Positions 6,938 to 11,528 of a stretch of 11,528 nucleotides of DNA are shown piece after piece; position 1 is the stretch's first letter; each line of letters begins with the position of its first letter. This stretch comes from CALBPI01 sp039821645 (GTDB lineage Bacteria; Pseudomonadota; Gammaproteobacteria; Steroidobacterales; Woeseiaceae), in assembly GCA_039821645.1 (NCBI GenBank), contig JBCBNU010000067.1, positions 1 through 11,528 of the forward strand, in the 5' to 3' direction. The position numbers were made by a program, and so were the translations under genes. Below the pieces are notes generated by a model. That model did not search any database and was not told the origin of the DNA. It saw nothing but the letters and a program-made list of their open reading frames with translations.

Positions 6938-6943
6938 TATAAT
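6938..6943 (+). promoter_or_regulatory. Consensus -10 box upstream of aceE in divergent spacer
   Basis: The 88-bp spacer between the aminopeptidase start (6890) and the aceE start (6979) contains a perfect TATAAT at 6938-6943. Transcription would start near 6950 and give a leader of about 30 bases. No good -35 box lies 16-18 bases upstream (the bases there are GC-rich), nor is there an extended -10 TG, so an activator may be needed. The core TATATAAT reads ATTATATA on the other strand and might also serve the aminopeptidase gene. I saw no clear PdhR-type operator. Confidence 0.5.
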
Positions 6944-6978
6944 GCGTCGGCTTTTTGGGGACATAGCGAGATAGAGGC

Positions 6979-9645
6979 ATGAGCGAGCACAGCCGCTTTG
7001 ATGATCTGGATCCGGTGGAAACCCGGGAATGGCTGGAATCGATTGATTCTGTATTGAAGGCTTCGGGGCCCGAGCGGGCGCACTTCCTGCTCGACAAGAT
7101 GATCGACTTCGCCCGACGCTCCGGGGCTTACTTGCCTTACAGCCCGAACACTGCCTATCTAAATACGATTTCGACGGGCCAGCAACCGGAGTACCCCGGG
7201 GATCGGTCGATTGAACGGCGGCTGGAAGCCTACCTGCGCTGGAATGCGATGGCGATGGTGGTACAGGCCAACCGCGAGAACTCCGAGTATGGCGGTCATA
7301 TAGCGTCGTATGCATCGTCTGCGACACTCTACGAAGTGGGATTCAATCATTTCTGGCGCGCCCCGTCGGACGCGCACGGTGGCGATCTCGTGTTTATCCA
7401 GGGACATTCCTCTCCCGGGATTTACGCGCGCGCGTATCTCGAAGGCAGGCTTACAGAAGACCAATTGAATCGCTTCCGAATGGAAGTCGGCGGGGGTGGA
7501 CTGTCCTCGTATCCACACCCTTGGCTGATGCCGGACTTCTGGCAGTTTCCGACGGTTTCCATGGGTCTGGGACCCATGATGGCGATCTATCAGGCGCGCT
7601 TCATGCGCTACCTCGAGCATCGCGGCATGATCGAACCAAACGACCGAAAAGTCTGGTGCTTCATGGGTGATGGCGAGACTGACGAGCCGGAGTCGTTGGG
7701 TGCGATCACCATGCCGGTGCGGGAGGGGCTCGATAATCTTGTGTTCGTCATTAACTGCAATTTGCAGCGCCTCGACGGTCCGGTGCGCGGCAACGGCAAA
7801 ATTATCCAGGAGCTGGAGGCGGCGTTCTCCGGAGCGGGTTGGAATGTCGTTAAGGTGGTTTGGGGTTCGCGCTGGGATCCGTTACTTGCCAAGGACAACA
7901 AGGGACTGCTGCGGCGGGTTATGGAGGAGACTGTCGACGGCGAGTACCAAAACTACAAGAACAAGGGCGGTGCCTACACTCGCGAGAATTTCTTCGGCAA
8001 GTTCGAAGAGCTCAAAGCGATGGTCGCGAACATGTCCGATGAGGATATCTGGCGCCTGAACCGGGGTGGTCACGATCCGCTCAAAGTCTTTGCGGCCTAC
8101 GACAATGCGATGAATCACACAGGCCAGCCCACGGTGATCCTCGCGAAGACCGTGAAAGGTTTTGGCCTTGGCGAAGGCGGTGGTGAGGGTGCAAACACCA
8201 CGCACCAACAGAAGAAGCTCGATGAAGAGGCGCTGCGCGCTTTCCGCGATCGCTTCAACATTCCGGTATCGGATGCGGAACTGAAGGATGTGCCGTATTG
8301 CAAGCCGGAACCGGGCAGCATCGAGATGGAATATTTGATGGAGCGGCGGGCCAAGCTCGGCGGTTCGTTGCCGCAACGAAGAACGACTGCGCCTAAACTG
8401 AAAACGCCGGAACTGGATGCGTTCAAGACCCAGCTACAGGGTTCGGGGGAGCGCGAACAATCGACCACGATGGCGTTGGTCCGGATGCTGACCACGCTCG
8501 TGAAAGACAAGGGAATCGGTAAACACATCGTGCCTATCGTACCGGACGAGGCACGGACTTTCGGCATGGAGGGTATGTTCCGGCAAGTGGGTATCTACTC
8601 CTCCAAAGGACAGCTTTACACGCCGCAGGATGCTGATCAGCTGATGTTTTACAAGGAGAGCAAGGAAGGTCAGATCCTAGAAGAGGGCATCAACGAGGGT
8701 GGGGCGTTCTGCTCATGGCTGGCTGCGGGAACATCCTACTCTAACCATGGCTTGCCCATGATTCCGTTCTACATCTACTACTCGATGTTCGGCTATCAGC
8801 GGATTGGCGATTTCATCTGGGCGGGCGGTGACATGCAGGCTCGTGGGTTCCTGATCGGCGGCACGGCGGGCAGAACCACTCTGTCCGGCGAAGGGCTTCA
8901 ACACCAGGACGGACACTCCCACGTATTGATGTCGACCATTCCGAACTGCAGAGCCTACGATCCGGCTTATGCCTACGAGCTGGCTGTGGTCGTGCAGGAT
9001 GGCTTGCGACGTATGTTCGATGAGCAGGAGAATGTGTTCTATTACATCACGGCGATGAATGAGAACTATGTCCAGCCCGAGATGCCTGCCGACGTGGAGG
9101 AAGGCATTCTGCGTGGCATGTACCTGCTGCAGAAAGGTTCACGCGGCAAGGTGCGCGCGCAACTGTTCGGGTCGGGCACGATCTTGAGAGAAGTGCTTGG
9201 TGCTGCCGAAATGTTGAAAGAGGATTTCCGTATCCCGGCAGATGTCTGGAGTGTCACGAGCTACAACGAATTGCGCCGTGAGTGTCTTGAGGTCGAGCGG
9301 TGGAATCAGCTGCACCCGGATGACACGCCACGTGAGAGCTTCCTGGAGTCGTCACTCAAAGACATCAAGGGTCCGTTTGTAGCGGCGACTGATTATATGA
9401 AGATCGTCCCGGACCAGATTCAACGCTGGATTCCCGGTCACTACATCACACTCGGAACTGACGGGTTTGGACGCAGCGACAGCCGAAAGGCCCTACGTGA
9501 GTTCTTCGAAGTGGATCGCCGCTACATCGTCATCACGACGTTGAAGGCGATGGCTGACGAGGGCGCCATCGACCAGGCGACGGTCGCTCAGGCGATCGAG
9601 AAGTATGGGATCGACTCGGATCGCCCCGATCCGGTGACGTTGTAG
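6979..9645 (+). CDS. aceE: Pyruvate dehydrogenase E1 component, homodimeric type
   Basis: AceE decarboxylates pyruvate with thiamine diphosphate and passes the acetyl group to the lipoyl domains of AceF. The 888 residues match the E. coli protein (887) end to end. The N-terminus DPVETREWLESID is typical and is where E1 binds E2. The ThDP/Mg motif runs from GDGE (230-233; D231 as Mg ligand) to N261 in INCNLQRLDGP. The catalytic glutamate is E573 in EGINEGGAFCSW. Active-site loop histidines are visible in NTTHQQKK and in HQDGHSH. The C-terminus has the conserved LGTDGFGRSDSR. The ATG at 6979 has AGAGG almost abutting it, with GCGAGA at 6966-6971 a better-spaced alternative ribosome site. It is the first gene of an aceE-aceF-lpd operon, with 13 bp to aceF. 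Confidence 0.98.
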   Translation: MSEHSRFDDLDPVETREWLESIDSVLKASGPERAHFLLDKMIDFARRSGAYLPYSPNTAYLNTISTGQQPEYPGDRSIERRLEAYLRWNAMAMVVQANRENSEYGGHIASYASSATLYEVGFNHFWRAPSDAHGGDLVFIQGHSSPGIYARAYLEGRLTEDQLNRFRMEVGGGGLSSYPHPWLMPDFWQFPTVSMGLGPMMAIYQARFMRYLEHRGMIEPNDRKVWCFMGDGETDEPESLGAITMPVREGLDNLVFVINCNLQRLDGPVRGNGKIIQELEAAFSGAGWNVVKVVWGSRWDPLLAKDNKGLLRRVMEETVDGEYQNYKNKGGAYTRENFFGKFEELKAMVANMSDEDIWRLNRGGHDPLKVFAAYDNAMNHTGQPTVILAKTVKGFGLGEGGGEGANTTHQQKKLDEEALRAFRDRFNIPVSDAELKDVPYCKPEPGSIEMEYLMERRAKLGGSLPQRRTTAPKLKTPELDAFKTQLQGSGEREQSTTMALVRMLTTLVKDKGIGKHIVPIVPDEARTFGMEGMFRQVGIYSSKGQLYTPQDADQLMFYKESKEGQILEEGINEGGAFCSWLAAGTSYSNHGLPMIPFYIYYSMFGYQRIGDFIWAGGDMQARGFLIGGTAGRTTLSGEGLQHQDGHSHVLMSTIPNCRAYDPAYAYELAVVVQDGLRRMFDEQENVFYYITAMNENYVQPEMPADVEEGILRGMYLLQKGSRGKVRAQLFGSGTILREVLGAAEMLKEDFRIPADVWSVTSYNELRRECLEVERWNQLHPDDTPRESFLESSLKDIKGPFVAATDYMKIVPDQIQRWIPGHYITLGTDGFGRSDSRKALREFFEVDRRYIVITTLKAMADEGAIDQATVAQAIEKYGIDSDRPDPVTL

Positions 9646-9658
9646 GCGGAGGTGCACG

Positions 9659-11293
9659 ATGGCGAGTGAAATCGAAATTCGCGTGCCGGATATCGGAGAC
9701 TTCTCCGACGTCGAGGTCATCGAGGTGTTGGTCGCCGCAGGAGATACCGTCGCGCTGGACGACGGCCTCGTGACGTTGGAGACGGACAAGGCTTCAATGG
9801 AGGTGCCGAGTACCGAGGCCGGCGAGGTTGTTTCGGTGAGTGTGAACGTGGGCGACACCATCGGCGAAGGTGATGTGGTCGCGATCGTGAGGACCACCGC
9901 CGAGTCAGTGGCAGAATCCGAGCCCACCACAGAGCCCGAGACATCCGCGCCTGCGGAAGAGGCAGTGACTCCAGTTGATGAGGAATCGGCACCGAGCACC
10001 GGCGGTGGAGTCGAAACAATAGTCGTGCCGGAGATCGGCGACTTTGACGGCGTCGATGTGATCGAGGTGAGCGTATCGGTTGGCGACGAAGTGGCCATCG
10101 ATGATGCACTGATCACGCTCGAGACCGACAAAGCGTCTATGGACGTGCCATCGACGGTGGCTGGCACCATCACAGCACTGCACGTCAGCGTCGGTGACCA
10201 GGTCGCCGAGGGCACGGTCATCGCAGAGATCCAGTCGACGGCAACAGCGGCATCGGATAAAGCTGCCGCGCCGCCGCCTAAGCCCGCAGCCGCTGCGCCG
10301 GTTTCAACGCCGCAGCCACCGGCCGAAAGCAAGCCGAAACCCGCCGCACCGACTGCGAAACCGTCGGCTGTTGACGAAGCAGGTTTTTCGAGGGCGCACG
10401 CAAGTCCCTCTGTGCGGAAACTGGCGCGTGAGCTGGGCGTGGACCTGGTGCGCGTGAAGGGTACCGGACATAAGGGTCGAATCATCGCAGATGACCTCAA
10501 GCGTTGGGTTAAAGATCAACTCTCTGGTGGTTCAGCAGGGCAAGGTGCATCGCTCCCCGCAGTGCCGACGGTCGACTTCGCGAAATTCGGTGACATCACA
10601 GAAAAACCGCTCACCCGGATTCAGAAAATCTCTGGTCCGCGCTTGCAGGCGAGTTGGATCAACCTGCCGCACGTCACGCAGCACGATCTTGCGGACATCA
10701 CCGATATGGACACACGGCGCAAGGCGTTGAAGTCCACGGCTGCAGAGCGAGGCATCAAACTGACACCGCTCGCCTTCATCATGCGAGCGGTCGTGCAGAC
10801 GTTGCAGACTTACCCGCGTATGAATAGCTCACTGAGCGCCGATGGCGGTAGCCTGATTGAAAAGCACTACATGAACATCGGCTTCGCCGCTGATACGGAA
10901 AACGGGTTGGTGGTGCCGGTGATTCATGATGCGGACAAGATGGATGTCTATGAGCTCGCACAGGCACTCGCGGAGTTGTCGGCATCGGCGAGAGACGGAA
11001 ACCTCAAGCCGCAACAGATGCAAGGAGCAACATTCACGATTTCCAGCCTTGGCGGGATCGGAGGCACTGCGTTCACGCCCATCGTGAACGCGCCAGAGGT
11101 CGGCATTCTGGGTGTATCGAGGTCGAGCATGCAGCCAATTTGGAATGGCGAGCAGTTCCAACCCCGATTGATGCTGCCGCTCAGTCTTTCCTACGATCAC
11201 CGCGTCATCGATGGTGCGCTAGCTGTGAGGTTTACGACGCAGCTCGCGCAGTGTCTCGCAAATGTGGATGGCCTGATGCAGGCCATCCCCTAG
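9659..11293 (+). CDS. aceF: Pyruvate dehydrogenase E2, dihydrolipoyl acetyltransferase with two lipoyl domains
   Basis: AceF is the core of the pyruvate dehydrogenase complex and transfers the acetyl group to CoA. The 544 residues hold lipoyl domain 1 (about 4-77, lipoylated K44 in ETDKAS), an acidic linker (about 78-118), lipoyl domain 2 (about 119-191, K158 in ETDKAS), an Ala/Pro/Lys linker (about 192-243), a peripheral-subunit-binding domain (about 245-285, ASPSVRKLARELGVDL then GTGHKGRI), and the acetyltransferase domain (about 315-544). The catalytic motif SYDHRVIDG gives H514 and D518. E. coli AceF has three lipoyl domains; two is a common alternative in other proteobacteria. GGAGG at 9647-9651, seven bases before the ATG, is a strong ribosome site. 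The end (LANVDGLMQAIP) differs from E. coli's, but the frame is intact. Confidence 0.97.
   Translation: MASEIEIRVPDIGDFSDVEVIEVLVAAGDTVALDDGLVTLETDKASMEVPSTEAGEVVSVSVNVGDTIGEGDVVAIVRTTAESVAESEPTTEPETSAPAEEAVTPVDEESAPSTGGGVETIVVPEIGDFDGVDVIEVSVSVGDEVAIDDALITLETDKASMDVPSTVAGTITALHVSVGDQVAEGTVIAEIQSTATAASDKAAAPPPKPAAAAPVSTPQPPAESKPKPAAPTAKPSAVDEAGFSRAHASPSVRKLARELGVDLVRVKGTGHKGRIIADDLKRWVKDQLSGGSAGQGASLPAVPTVDFAKFGDITEKPLTRIQKISGPRLQASWINLPHVTQHDLADITDMDTRRKALKSTAAERGIKLTPLAFIMRAVVQTLQTYPRMNSSLSADGGSLIEKHYMNIGFAADTENGLVVPVIHDADKMDVYELAQALAELSASARDGNLKPQQMQGATFTISSLGGIGGTAFTPIVNAPEVGILGVSRSSMQPIWNGEQFQPRLMLPLSLSYDHRVIDGALAVRFTTQLAQCLANVDGLMQAIP
9665..10231 (+). repeat. Tandem duplication of lipoyl domain within aceF
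   Basis: The sequences coding for lipoyl domains 1 (about 9668-9889) and 2 (about 10013-10231) are related. Both encode VP-IGDF, VIEV, GD-VA-DD and LETDKASM-VPST with the same spacing, but most synonymous positions differ. The duplication is therefore old rather than a recent copy. The linker between them, about 120 bases, is unrelated to either copy. Confidence 0.8.
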
Positions 11294-11303
11294 GGAGCGC
11301 AAC

Positions 11304-11528
11304 ATGGCAGATTCTGAGACAACATTCGATCTGGCCGTACTCGGTTCGGGACCGGGCGGGTACACCGCGGCTTTCCGCGCAGCAGATCTTGGTTTGAACG
11401 TGGCCCTGATTGAACGTTGGCCATCGCTCGGCGGTGTTTGCCTGAACGTCGGGTGTATTCCCTCCAAAGCGTTGTTGCACGCAGCCAAGGTGATCGATGA
11501 AGCCGAGGAGATGTCCGCCCACGGCATT
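11304..11528 (+). CDS. lpd: Dihydrolipoamide dehydrogenase (E3), 3' end cut by window
   Basis: Lpd reoxidises the dihydrolipoyl arms of AceF using FAD and NAD+. Only the first 75 codons are present, and they stay open to the right edge. The FAD-binding motif GSGPGGYTAAFRAADLG starts at residue 14, and the redox-active disulfide is C46/C51 in GGVCLNVGCIPSKALLH. The order and spacing match E. coli Lpd (CLNVGCIPSKALLHVAK). There is no N-terminal lipoyl domain, unlike the E3 of some beta- and gammaproteobacteria. AGGGAG at 11292-11297, six bases before the ATG, is a good ribosome site and overlaps the aceF stop codon (TAG 11291-11293). With 10 bp between the genes, co-transcription with aceEF is expected. 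Confidence 0.96.
   Translation, partial: MADSETTFDLAVLGSGPGGYTAAFRAADLGLNVALIERWPSLGGVCLNVGCIPSKALLHAAKVIDEAEEMSAHGI

Noticed and set aside
9493..10500. Long open frame of 335 codons on the minus strand opposite the end of aceE and the start of aceF
   Set aside because: It is low-complexity (Ser/Thr/Ala/Pro/Val), mirrors the lipoyl domains and acidic linker on the other strand, and matches no family I know. It is best explained by codon bias in aceF.
1..11528. Mobile element, CRISPR, toxin-antitoxin or phage-defence system
   Set aside because: Every gene apart from the left-edge membrane protein and DUF1289 belongs to a familiar core family. No transposase, integrase, terminal repeats or regularly spaced repeats are visible.

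Overview
The window looks like chromosomal core sequence from a gammaproteobacterium. AceE is of the homodimeric 888-residue type and matches the E. coli enzyme along its whole length. NadC, RNase T and the CGFS glutaredoxin also resemble their E. coli counterparts. The DNA is fairly GC-rich and I see no mobile element, CRISPR array, tRNA or rRNA. I cannot name a genus from sequence alone.

Layout, left to right. (1) The 3' part of a DUF2306-type membrane protein gene (1-447, +), cut by the left edge. (2) A 174-bp spacer with an inverted repeat and at best a weak promoter. (3) A soluble c-di-GMP enzyme with GAF-like, PAS, PAS, GGDEF and EAL regions (622-3288, +), in which both catalytic motif sets look intact. 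(4) nadC on the minus strand (3304-4200), convergent with the c-di-GMP gene and only 15 bp from it; the two stop codons sit inside an inverted repeat. (5) A small four-cysteine DUF1289 gene (4210-4398, +) diverging from nadC across 9 bp, followed by the monothiol glutaredoxin gene grxD (4432-4746, +). (6) A minus-strand pair read right to left: an M17 leucyl aminopeptidase gene (5385-6890) whose stop overlaps the start of rnt (RNase T, 4759-5388) as ATGA. (7) An 88-bp divergent promoter region, then the pyruvate dehydrogenase operon aceE-aceF-lpd (+, from 6979), with lpd cut by the right edge after 75 codons.

How the genes work together. AceE (E1), AceF (E2, two lipoyl domains) and Lpd (E3) are the three subunits of the complex that turns pyruvate into acetyl-CoA. 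NadC makes the NAD precursor nicotinate mononucleotide, and Lpd uses NAD+, but nothing in the sequence links their regulation. DUF1289 and GrxD form a short co-directional unit that may share an iron-sulfur theme. RNase T trims RNA 3' ends and appears translationally coupled to the aminopeptidase. No pdhR-like regulator gene precedes aceE inside the window.

I looked for an undescribed system and did not find a convincing one. The most useful leads are modest: the DUF1289-GrxD pairing, the 9-bp divergent start region at nadC, the coupling of an M17 peptidase to rnt, the inverted repeat that holds two convergent stop codons, and the acidic versus basic linkers of AceF.
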